64,000 bases of DNA. Source: Diphasiastrum complanatum. Its lineage: Eukaryota; Streptophyta; Lycopodiopsida; Lycopodiales; Lycopodiaceae. Both the position numbers and the translations under genes were made by a program. The notes beneath the pieces were generated by a model, which was not told the origin of the DNA, ran no database searches, and saw only the letters and a program-made list of their open reading frames with translations. Below, piece after piece: positions 1 through 10,375 of this stretch. The DNA is taken from positions 646,711-710,710 of the forward strand of contig CM055106.1 of NCBI GenBank assembly GCA_029204225.1, given 5' to 3'. How positions within the stretch are numbered: the first letter of the stretch is position 1; each line of letters starts with the position of its first letter.

Positions 1-823
1 GATAGCTCAAGCAGATTTGGAAAAATTCAAGAAAAAGCATCATCACATCCGGGTCAACTAAACGTCCGCAGATCCTCACGGACTCGGACAGTTCCTGAGA
101 GGTATGCATCTCAATCATTATGGACTTCATCAGAAGAACTAGAGAGCCTAGCCGAAGCAATTAGCTCCAAGGATGCTGTGAAGTGGCAAGAAGCTATGGA
201 AAGCGAGTACAACTCACTTTTGACGAATCAGACCTGGACTTCCCCACTCACAAGAGTTATCGACAACAAGTGGATCTTCAAGAAGAAGATCAACTCTGAT
301 GGTTCCATTAAAGAGAGTGATGAGATATATTCAGAAAAGTTTAGATCACATTTTATGTTATGATGAAAATGTTATCGACCCACTCGTCCTGCGAGGCTAC
401 ACCGACTCAGATTGGAGAGGAACAGTCTCTACAAGAAAATCTACCTCCGGGTTTTGTTTCTATATGGAAGGGGGACCGATTTCGTGGAACTCAAGGAAGC
501 AGAAATCAATTGCGTTTTCTTCGACAGAGACAGAGTACATCACAGCATGTTAAATTTCAAAAGAAGCTACATGGATCAGATTATCACTTCACGACTTGCA
601 TCACACTCACTTCAATGCTACCATCATTTTGTGTGACAACTTGAGATGTATTTCACTGTCACTGAATCCTAGATTTCATGGCAAATCCAAGTACATAGAA
701 ATCCAATATCATTTCATTTGGAAAAAAGTTTTCTCAAGGCAAGTGATCTTTCAATACTGCTCCACAACAGAAATGGTTGTAGACATCTTCACCAAAGTGC
801 TTCAAACTGTTGAAAATTAAGCC
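1..823 (+). pseudogene. Ty1/copia pol remnant (RT N-terminus fused to RNase H)
   Basis: Decayed 3' part of a copia polyprotein. From about 110 to 310 it reads in one frame through the integrase-RT linker into the start of reverse transcriptase (WQEAMESEYNSL, then KWIFKKKINSDGSI). At about 310 it jumps to RNase H, so the whole RT core including the YVDD box is deleted. RNase H shows GYTDSDWRG, STSGF and SSTETEY up to 553. After a frameshift the C-terminal KYIEIQYHF and VDIFTK motifs are readable to about 805. There is no usable start codon; the open frame at 178 begins with GTG. It cannot encode a working enzyme. Family assignment is sure; the subfamily is not. Confidence 0.88.
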
Positions 824-1830
824 CACAGTTGTCTCCTTGGTGAATGACTAATTTCTATTTCATAATTCTTCCTACATGTTTATTGATCATTGATCTAGGC
901 TCAGGTGAAACCAACTTTGGTTCTACGTCTGCTCATCTGATACCTGTAGGAATCACAAACTTAGACAACCAATTTATTTGAAGAACATCTACAATGGGCT
1001 TCCGGCTGATCTCCAGCAAAGGGTAACCAATCCTATCATAATTTCAAGTTCGGATGTTAAGTTCAATGACTTGAAGTCATTGAAGACTTGGCCATCTTTA
1101 AGGACTTCCATGAAATTAGCATTCAGAACAAGTTTGTAGAAATACATTACTTTCACGACAGTTTGCAAAAATACTCTAAGTGTCACGACAGTCTGTAGAA
1201 TTGAACTATCTTTTCAACAGTGTCGCCTTTTTCGCATTTTCTCGAAATACAAAACTAGCATAGTTCAACAGTTTAAACTATTTTGCAACAGTTCAACAGT
1301 TTAAACTATTTTGCCATAGTTCAAAGTTCAACCATTTTAGGGCACCTTCCCCTTTTTCACAAAATCCCGAAGAGAGAGAAAAATGCCGAAGGTCGTCAAC
1401 TTTGAACGAGGAATGTTCCCAGCCACTTCCCAAATTTGCGAAGTGAGAGAAAGCCACTTCCATTATAGAGCGAAGTGAGAGAATTTGCAACGCCCTCGTC
1501 CACGTTAACATTTTTTATGGGTTGACAGTGCACACTATGTACAGTTGTCACAAAAGCCATATGCTTCCAAGTACAACGCCTTACCTAATTAGGTGTCAAT
1601 CATTTATTGTAATTAATACATGGATGATATCTATAAATAGATCATCCAAGCACAAATTGTTGGTTGCTCCATCCATGAGATGCATTATTTGAGCCTCCCA
1701 ATCATGCCGTCAATTTTTGGTTGTAATTACTATTTGTATTGTGCTTCATAAATTGTTATTATCTTTTAGCATAAGTTGTTGGTGCATTTGCAACAAAAAT
1801 CGACTTAATTGGATCAAAACACAGGAAGAT
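824..1830. other. Non-coding stretch, possibly the LTR of the preceding copia remnant
   Basis: No coding sequence is recognised. The stretch has a TATA-like CTATAAATAG at about 1630 and a 24-bp direct repeat (1263-1286 and 1291-1314). A text near 1206-1350 (cgcctttttcgc, ggcaccttcc) recalls the putative copia LTR at 41.1-41.6 kb. Its place just after the end of a copia pol suggests a 3' LTR, but no clear TG...CA ends or target duplication were found. Confidence 0.35.
1263..1314. repeat. 24-bp direct repeat containing GTTTAAAC
   Basis: The unit starting gttcaacagtttaaactatt occurs at 1263-1286 and again at 1291-1314 with only a 4-bp spacer, and each copy contains the palindrome GTTTAAAC. It is a local tandem duplication. 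Confidence 0.8.
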
Positions 1831-2084
1831 TGCTAGAAATTTGCCAAACATACATGAACTCGTCCGAAAAATATGTGAAGGAAGGGCGGCATATTTATAG
1901 TAAATAATTTTAGGTCATTGTCGGATGGCATTTTTGTCGGATGCAATCTCTTGGGTCTGACCGTCAGATGCAAATACTTTGTCGGATGCAATTGACACGG
2001 CGGATGAAATTTTTTTTTTTTTGAAGACAAGTGGCAGATGCAATTTGAATATGGAAACTAGCAGATGGAATTTGGGGTTGAAAA

Positions 2085-2475
2085 AGGGTCAAAAAATGAC
2101 AATGGCTCGGAAAAGTACACTGGATCAAAAAGGTACATGGAATTGAAAAAATAAGAAGTGATTCGAAAAAATAGAATGGATAGAAAAAAATTTCAAAGTA
2201 TCGAAAAATTATGAAATATCAAAAAATATTAAGAATCAAAAAATTATAAAATATGAAAAATATGAAGTATTCAGAAATTATAAAGTAACAAAAAATTATG
2301 AATTATCAAAAAATATCAAGAATCAAAAAATTATAAAAGATCAAAAAATATGAAGTATCAAGAAATTATAAAGTATCGAAAAATATGAAGTATCAAAAAA
2401 TTGCAAAGTATGGAAAAATTACAAGGGATAAAAAAATGGCAAGTATCATAACATTTACAGAGGATCAAAAAATAT
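2085..2475. repeat. AT-rich degenerate minisatellite, unit about 17-20 bp
   Basis: Roughly twenty imperfect copies of a unit like atcaaaaaattataaagt follow one another, with variants tatgaag, tcgaaaaa and gaatcaaaa. Base composition is strongly A-rich on the plus strand, unlike the flanks. No coding potential. Confidence 0.8.
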
Positions 2476-2744
2476 TTTTTTAAGCCAGTGTTTGAAAATT
2501 TGAGTCTTCATATATTTTTTGTGTTTTCCAAGAGGAAGTATAGAATGGAGGGTTGTCTAAACAAACTTGGATAGGAATATACATAGAAAAAAACACATGG
2601 AAAAAGTAATTCAAATCATTATATATAGAAGGATGGATCAGAAAAAATGGAAGAAAAAGAATAACCCTGAAGCACATCTTAGATAGAATCGTAAAGGTAT
2701 CCTTGTAGTACCTCCATAGTCGACTACCATTGACTCATGTGTCA

Positions 2745-3435
2745 AGGGGTATTCCTTCTAATGTCTCTAATTGCATGGCACCATTTGTAAAAAAAAATGG
2801 ACAATGTAAGGACCTTGGCAACGGAATTTCAATTTCTCTGGATGGACCTTGGAAGATGTGTAAAGTAAAACTTTATCACCATCGTGAATATCCTTAGCTC
2901 GGACATGATGATCATGCCAAGCCTTCTCTCATCGTTTATGAACTAACTATGCATGATAAGATATAAGTCGTGTTTCACACAGTTTTGTCAATGTAAAAAG
3001 TCTATTTTAAACTTGGTGTTGATAAGCGTTATCATCACACAAGTCCATGGCATAAGCTAAAGTGATGCGTAGGGAAGGAATTAAAAATTCTACTCACATA
3101 ACAACCTCTTGGCCATATACCAGCTCAAATGGTGTTTTCCAATTCGTGGCTCGCTTCGATGTTGTTCGATATGCCTAGATAGCAGAGAATAACTTCGTTT
3201 CCTAGTCTGATCGACTGGTTTCTACTATCTTGGTTAAGACTTTACAAATCATTTTATTTGTAGATTCAACTAATACATTGCATCTAGGAAAGTACGGGGT
3301 GATCTTTCAATGTATAACGAAGTAGTGAGTCAGTAAACTGTTGATTACTTCATTAAGGAAATGAGAACCTCAATCACTAACAAGCTCTATAGGACAGCCA
3401 AATTGAGTGATGATGTTTTCATAGAGGAAGTGTGC
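2745..3435 (-). pseudogene. Ty3/gypsy integrase C-terminal remnant
   Basis: Reading the minus strand from 3432 downwards gives ENIITQFGCPIELVSD, then GSHF, TPYFP, EST.NKM and AYRTTSKRATNWKTPFELVYG, followed near 2760-2880 by a GDKVLLY...CQGPYIV-type tail. This is the second half of a gypsy integrase core and its C-terminal domain. The frame is kept for about 600 nt but is cut by several in-frame stops, at places where the family has Trp, Arg or Gln codons. It is inactive. Protease, RT and gag of this element are not seen nearby. It is too broken to give a long open frame. Confidence 0.85.
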
Positions 3436-4108
3436 TACGGACTTTAGCTGTATCAAACTTATCTTGTAATTCATGGTATTGCCTTTGAGCTTCTATAGGG
3501 TCAGGGTAAGATTGTGGAATCATGGAAGTATTAGCAGGAGGTTGTGGGATCAAAACTAGTCTCGTTCTTGATCTCGACTTCACAAGAAGGGTGAATCCAC
3601 CTATACTAAGCCAAAAGCACTTTACAACACACAAATATCTTAAAAATAAAGCCTCTTAAATTTAGGTTGAATCACATTGATATATTCAATTACAAACCTA
3701 TCCAAAATCGAGTAGAATAGAAACACAATTTTCACTAGTTTTGCATTTCTAGATGAAAACATCATCAAAACACTTGATTTGAGCCTAAAAGATGTATTTT
3801 AGGACCTTAAGAAGCCTAAGAACGACCTAATTAAGCTCTCAAATGACTGATCCAAACTTCTAAAGAGTGGTGGACTTCAAATCCTTATGAAAATCTCTAC
3901 TAGGAGACATGTACTCCAAGATTCAACTCATAAGAACTTTTTAATTTGGTTTGGTTGAATGGAAATGGTTCAATTTCGGTTCCTGTAGCTATAACTCAGC
4001 AAAACAAGTTCCCTTTGATCTATTATCACTCAAATGAAACCAAATTTTAAGGTATAATTAATAGATTAACAACTAGTAGCAAGGGCAAAGCTCACTTCTG
4101 ATTAGGCT

Positions 4109-4516
4109 CTGATACCATGACAATATTTTACAGCAAAATGAATCCCAATCAATTCTAAAAGTAATGGAGGATGCACAAATCAAAGATCTAATCCTAGCCT
4201 TTCAAAGAAACACAAAAGATCTTGTGGTGCACAAAGAAGCACACCCCACCTACCACCATTTGACTTTGACTCAACCTTGTAACTTAGACTTTGGGCCTTT
4301 TAACTTAATTTATTTTATTTGCACTTAGGGCCCAAGTCACTAGAAAACAACTTAAACTATTTACTTAGTGTGCTCATTGGGCTGGGCTTATACATGCAGG
4401 AAGCTAGTGCCTCGCACTTATTGTGCTATTGTACTGTGGTGGGGCCCACTTGGTAAGGCTTGGCAAACATTAGTTTTAGTGGTGGGACCCACTAATTTAT
4501 AATTGTACATGAAATA
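4109..4516 (-). mobile_element. Candidate minus-strand copia LTR with primer-binding site
   Basis: The 12-mer gctctgatacca at 4109-4120 is the complement of the usual copia tRNA-iMet primer site TGGTATCAGAGC. It is followed on the plus strand by TGACAATATTTT, the expected LTR edge, closely like the confirmed minus-strand LTR edge at 60030. The other edge may be ...CCCACAACA at about 4516, which would read TGTTGTGGG on the minus strand, with a TATAAAT box just inside. No matching gag follows at lower coordinates and no second LTR was found, so this is a remnant. Confidence 0.5.
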
Positions 4517-4716
4517 CCCACAACACAAACCCAAGGCCCAAAATAGTGTCGGTCCTTCGGCACTATGCCTACAATTGTCGTGGAAGACAACTGTTGTTAG
4601 CAAGTTTATTGTTGGGACATGGATGCTTCAGGAAAAGCGTGGATATAATTCGCTTATGTAAAACATGAGGTTTTATTAGATGATGATGACCAGCAAGAAC
4701 TTGGACTTGCCAGATT

Positions 4717-4998
4717 TTCAATAATACCCATAAGGGTCTAGTGGCCATGCCTTGTAACATTGTTCATCGACAAATGGGTAGTCGACGCATTCCACCGGTG
4801 AATTCCAAGACAAAGCTTGTTGATATGGTTTCTCATAGATTGGTGCAACTGGTCCCAATGTCATAGACTCTCCCAATTCATAATGTGGATATGACATGCT
4901 TGCTTGACTCTCTTGTCTATCCAAGTATTCGTGGTAGGCTGTAACCTGAAGACTTTCCTCAGCAAGGTGCTGTCGTTGTAGGTGATGGTGCTTGTTGG
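4717..4998 (-). CDS. Unassigned exon-like open segment (possible terminal exon)
   Basis: The minus strand is open for about 93 codons from just after a TTAG acceptor-like site (about 4999) to a TAA at about 4717. The peptide begins with a His/Gln-rich stretch (KHHHLQRQHLAEES), runs through a Ser/Tyr/Pro-rich middle and ends in PLDPYGYY. Composition looks like genuine protein rather than repeat. There is an internal ATG (reading from 4924), but the open frame extends upstream of it, as in a last exon whose other exons have been lost or lie elsewhere. I do not recognise the family. It could be a captured gene fragment among the retroelements or chance. Confidence 0.35.
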
Positions 4999-5054
4999 AC
5001 TAATGGCCTATTTGGGGTTGGATTCTTTGGATTTGGCCTTTTAAGAATGGATAT

Positions 5055-5691
5055 ACCCTGATTTGGCGTTGATTTGGGAGTCTATTGCATCGTGGAACAA
5101 GGATGATGTTGGTGATCAAAACTCAAATGATGATATGTTTTTGATGTCTTCTTGTTTGCTAACCAATGATGGAGATATTGATCCATGGTGGATTGCTAGT
5201 GGAGGAAGCTTTCATATGACATGTCACAAAGAGTACTTCACTTCTTTGGTGTCTTATGAAGGAGAAAAGAAGGTCATCAACACGGCCAATGGTGGTAAAG
5301 CTACTATCAAGGGAATTGGTACTAGTCCTATTTTTCTCTCATCTACAAATAATTCCTAAGTCAAACAAAGTTCACATTTCTAAGGATGTTGTCTTTGAAG
5401 AGGAGAATGTGGATCACATTTATTGTTTGGTTGCTGTTATTTTCTAGAGAGTTCAATTTTTGAAGCATGGAGGAATCATTTCATTTACAATCTATTTGGT
5501 TCTTCATGTTCTAGTTACATCTTGATGTGTAAGAGATAGTGAAGCATCCAATCTGGACACTATTCTCTATATCAATTATGGAATCTACTTTAGAACCTTA
5601 TAAAGGAGATCTATACTTAGGATGGAGATCATTCTAAAGATGGATCAAAGCTCTATGGATAAAACTATGCCAAAACTAGTTGAAGAGGGAG
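5055..5691 (+). pseudogene. 5'-truncated copia element: protease fragment plus X-type tail
   Basis: About 5063-5358 is readable as the end of copia gag and the aspartic protease (FLMSSC, DPWWIASGGSFHM, where the family has WWIDSGASSHM, so the active-site Asp is changed to Ala). No ATG opens it. After a short out-of-frame part, the stretch from about 5409 to 5675 matches, with many small changes, the last 300 bp of the X segment of element A (about 24440-24725), including gacactattctctatatcaa. It then runs into tagttgaagagggag, the polypurine tract, and directly into the LTR. Integrase, RT and RNase H are all absent. The gag start and 5' LTR are also missing. Confidence 0.75.
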
Positions 5692-6263
5692 TGTGATAAA
5701 TTATCAACTAGTTTAGTCATATTTTGGTTAATTGTCAATTTAGGCCAATATGCAGTTTGAGACTTAGAGATAGATATTTCAAACTTATATTAGTCTAAAT
5801 GTTTTTGAGTTACCACTTTTGGAAAGTGAGGGAAAGTAAGTAGGCGAGTTTGGACTCATTCAAATTTGAATGATTGGTACATTGAATCTAGTCCATATTG
5901 TGAGTAGAGTTTTGGATCTATAAGTTTCTATGGAGGGAAACCACATTCAAAATATAGCATAGACCTGTTATAAATAGTGTAAAAGGTTGGGAGAAGATAT
6001 CTTGCAACCTTGTGTGTAGAATGCAATTTTATGTTATGATTTGGATCCACATGTGTGAAATACAGTACCTTACTGTTATTGTATGGTCAACAACTTCATT
6101 CTATCATATATTTGAAGTTTGATCAAGATCTTGTTGAGTTTGCATCTCTTTCATCAAGTAGATGTCGATTTTCTACATTGTCAATGGTGCTCAGTTGTGT
6201 TGCCTTCCATAACCGAAGATCAAGAGATGATTTTGGATCTTATCGATTAACAAAATTTTCACA
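5692..6263 (+). mobile_element. Copia 3' LTR (572 bp), X-type
   Basis: Begins TGTGATAAATTATCAAC directly after a polypurine tract and ends AAAATTTTCACA, the same inverted-end style as the LTRs of elements A and B (TGTGAAAG...CTTTCACA). It carries the conserved internal block ccacatgtgtgaaatacagta at about 6046. It is diverged from the A/B LTRs and shorter. No primer site follows, as expected of a 3' LTR. Confidence 0.75.
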
Positions 6264-7507
6264 GGGACCAACTTCATTGGCTATGCTCAGCATAGAACAT
6301 GTTTCACAGGCTATGCCAGCATAGAACATATGTCATAATGTTCATCTTTTGCAATCCTCGGCTTGGCAAAAGAAAAAATTGTACTACATTTTATCAGGAA
6401 TATATGCTTCTCCACAGTTTGAAAGCCTTGGATAACAAACTATTTAAAAATTTACAAATTTATGCTCAAATGTTTGGATAGGATGGGGTAAGGGGCAATA
6501 AACAATAGATAAAAAGAGATGTGAGAAATATGAAAATTTGTAAGCTATTGCAATAAATTTAAATAATATTTTTTTTATCTTGTTATCTCTTATTTGTGTG
6601 GTGATAGGAGTTGAATCCTTGAGCTTATCCTCATTAAGAGGCAATATCAAATCATAATTGGAGGGAAATATGTAGATGGTGGAGCTAGCCATACTTATAT
6701 TGAATCTATTATCGTACTTTTATTTAAGGACAAATTCAAGTAGTTGATTACTTGGCAAAAATTTAGAGGGGTATTTGAAAAATACACCAAGATCTTAAAA
6801 AAATAGTTTATAAGATATTGGAAAGAAACTCAAAATAGAAATAGGTGAAATCTTAAAAGTAATGAATGATTGATTGTGTTGGCCTGGGCCCTAGCCTTTT
6901 TGTTCTTCTGTTGTCAAAGTCGGTGAGGAAAAGTAGGAAAAGCGGTGTGACTCTGGTGGGTGTGCGCACACGTATAATTGTGGTGGGTTGTCAAACGAAT
7001 CCAGCACACAAAGTGCGACAAAGGATGATGTTATTCAACACCTCTGTAAATCATACTGAAATCTATGGAACGAGACGTGACAACAAAAAACACACACATA
7101 AGTCAAAGCCTTAAAAAAAACAATGAATCATCAATTCGCTTGGTCGCAGATAATAGCCAAATTAGATAATCCTGACTCTGGAGTCTTGAGTCCTGGTTAT
7201 AGAAGGGAAGTAGTTGACAAATTGCAGGTTCAAAGTAGCGTGTCATTAAAGAAACAGTCATATCAGCTCCACATTTATCAAGAAAGGGAGTGAGAAAAGT
7301 GGACGGCAGTAGTTCACTGAACGAGAAGAAAATTGAAGAAAAATTGCAAACCAAAAAATTGTATTAGTGATCAAAGGCTCATACTAACTGAGAATGGGAT
7401 TGTGCTAGTGATAGAAGGATGGTATGAACTGTAAACCAGAACTGGAGGGAGCATGACAAGTTAAACATTCGATTCACAGTTTTATTGAAGGAAGTACTCG
7501 CAATTTT
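6264..7507. other. No gene recognised; putative upstream region of the ligase gene
   Basis: Several short open frames exist on both strands but none has recognisable motifs. The last few hundred bases are presumably promoter and 5' UTR of the ligase gene at 7567. No convincing TATA box could be placed. Confidence 0.4.
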
Positions 7508-7522
7508 ATGGAGAGAGAGTGA
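7508..7522 (+). promoter_or_regulatory. Short upstream ORF before the ligase start
   Basis: ATG GAG AGA GAG TGA at 7508-7522 is a four-codon upstream ORF in a different frame, 45 bp before the main ATG. If the transcript starts upstream of it, it would be met first by scanning ribosomes and could dampen translation. That it is transcribed is inferred. Confidence 0.4.
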
Positions 7523-7566
7523 GTGAGAGGAGCTCAAGTTGCTTTAGGACGTGGGTAAACCGTAAG

Positions 7567-9715
7567 ATGATCAGGAAATCCATTTCCCCATCTTTGCTGA
7601 CAGATTCAAATGCAATTCTAGATAGCAAAAGTGGATATGACAGTATAACGGGAGTCTACCACAGCAAATATCCTTCAATCAACTTGCCGGCCAACCCATT
7701 CCTTGACATTGTCACTCACATATTCTATGTTAATCGTAGCATCCGTAAAGCTCTGGTGGATGCTTCCACTGGCCGAAGTTTAACATATGCGGATCTACAT
7801 GGGCATGTTCGGGCAGCCGCAGCAGGCCTTAGTCAAATTGGAATTGGACATGGCGATGTTGTTATGATCTTGGCACCCAATTCCATGGAATACGTATTGA
7901 CAATGTTTGCAATCATGCTCGCTGGGGCAGTGGTGACTACAGTCAATCCAATCTACACGGTTGCTGAGGTTGCGAATCAAGTAAAAGACTCCAATCCAAA
8001 GCTTATAGTGACGATCCAAGAGCTGGTGGAAAAAGTCGTAAGCTTCCAACTGCCGTTACTACTTCTAGGAGCTGATCAAACCTCCCCCACCATCTCCACT
8101 GCCTTACCCACTTTCTTCATTTCCCATCTTCTTGCGTCTGATCCCAGTAAAGTCGCTACAAACCAAATTCGCCAAAGCGATACAGCAGCTCTCCTCTACT
8201 CCTCTGGGACTACAGGCTTGAGCAAAGGCGTAGCTATTTCTCACCGTAACCTGATTGCAACTACTCTTCAAGTTGGAGGACAAGCGCCGGATGGAAATGA
8301 AACTTACTTGTTTGCTGTACCTCCTTACCATATCTACGGTTTCTCCCCCTTAACTTGTGGAATGTTAAGAAAGGGTCACACACTAGTGATCATGCCACAA
8401 TTCGATTTTGAGCAGATGCTAGTGACCATACAGCGCTACCGTGTTACAATGCTTCCTGCTGTGCCACCGATAGTCAATTCTATCATCAAATCACCAATAG
8501 TGAGCAAGTATGATCTGACTTCTCTGAAGCATGTGGGATCAGGCGGTGCTCCACTAAGCAAGGAAGTGAGTGAAGCTTTTGTTGAACGATATCCGTGTGT
8601 CACGTTGGGACAGGTAATGAGCCCAAATATTAGAATGCTCAGTATTGTGCATTGTTTTTTATGTTTTCCTGTATCCTCTTTCCTTAATCTTGATTTGAGA
8701 TTTAATCGTTGTTGTGGGTAGCCAAAACCCTACCCATTTTCAATTCACCTATTAAAAGAAAATTTTTGTAGGTTCAGCTTTTATAGGTTATGAGCATATC
8801 AAATTATTAGGTTTTCTTTTCCATAAAATTTATTACTTAAATTTGTTTAGTTTAAGATTTGGAAAATAATTAGTTTGGCTCTAGTTCTTCTTAATACAAT
8901 ACAATCTTTGAGTGACTCATAATAAACTTTTAACAAAGTGCATGCCATTTTGCTTCTTGTTACATACAAAGACCATACAACTATTTCTTATTAATCATTA
9001 TTAATTTTTTATACAAATCAAAATGTACAAATTTAACATTTTAATATTGATTATTGCATCACCCAAATTTTGAATCAATTGAAATCCTAATGAAACATGA
9101 TAAGTGCCTTACAAGGCTTTGTATAAAAATTTAAGGGTGGGAAGGTCGCCCTCTGAGGGCATTCCACCCAAAAATGGCGTCCGCCCGAGGGTAGTAGCCC
9201 GAGGCAGAAGCCCTTCCTCAAGTGGAATGCCCCAAGGAGGCATCCTTTCTTGACGTACTTTTAGTTTTAACTTGGCCAAAGGCCTTTCCTCGGTGGAACA
9301 CCCTCGGATGTTGAGCTCCCCCCTTCGTAAAATCAGTTTTGACATTTTATTGAAGAAAATGGTGGAACCTTAGAAAACAAAATCTGTCCAATCTAATACT
9401 CGTGAGAGACTATCTCCTTTTCACTTGCTTGAAGTGAAGATGTGCTCTCATATTGTGAACTTTGTTGTATATACAAGAGCTTCTCATTTATTCTCAAAAC
9501 TTAGTTACAAGCTTGAGGATTGATGAAATGTGACGCTTGTCTCATGAACATAAAATGCCATATTAATCCCACTTGGGCTACGCATCCCCATCTGGACGTG
9601 GCAAGCCCTTACACCTAATGTCAATAAATGACTCCATGTTTATGTCATGACACCAAGAAGATTGGCATATGAAAACACATTACATCATTTGTAAATTTCT
9701 CCCTATGTATGGTCG

Positions 9716-9775
<60 letters not shown>

Positions 9776-10334
9776 ACGAGCCATTGAAGAACACTCTTGC
9801 ATGACTCAACCTCCTTCATAGTGTCTGCAATTTTTTTAGGTGAACCCAACATTTTCCTTAGTGTGGAGCAAAATGTAACCCAACTCCCTTTTGTGAATGA
9901 CCTGCTAGGGAGCAAAATGTGGCCAAATCCTCCTTGAATGACTTGATAGGGATGCAAAAAGGATACTATATACAAATTTGGGCTTTGGAACCTATGGGCC
10001 ATGTATTGGGTCCCCACTCTAGCTGAACCTCCTAGTCTTCCACTAGATGTCCCAACTAAAAAAATTGACACCAAATGACATGAGATATCATTCAACTTCT
10101 CTTCATAAGTGGTCAATTGCATCCCCTCTCTCTTCACTATATCATTATTTCTCCTCCCTAAAATTTTAATTTCACACTTTTCATTTTGATAGTTTACACA
10201 TCTTTTGAAGGAGGCTAAGGCAGTCATAAGCTTTTAATTAAACAAGTCCTTTAATATGGGATAAATTGAGATGCAGGTGTCCATCAAAATCTCATTGACC
10301 GCAAACCCTAACATACACGTTCTATCATTATTGA

Positions 10335-10375
<41 letters not shown>

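Noticed and set aside
7519-7566. Extension of the ligase protein to a start at 7519
   Set aside because: Position 7519 is GTG; plant nuclear genes start at ATG, and the first in-frame ATG is 7567.
8614-8721. Continuation of ligase exon 1 to the stop at 8719
   Set aside because: CAG|gtaatg at 8613 is a donor site and the conserved GYGLTE motif resumes at 11035; the read-through is intron.
9763-10227. 154-codon minus-strand frame in ligase intron 1 as a gene
   Set aside because: No motif, begins beside a microsatellite, and no splice or promoter support; noted only as a curiosity.
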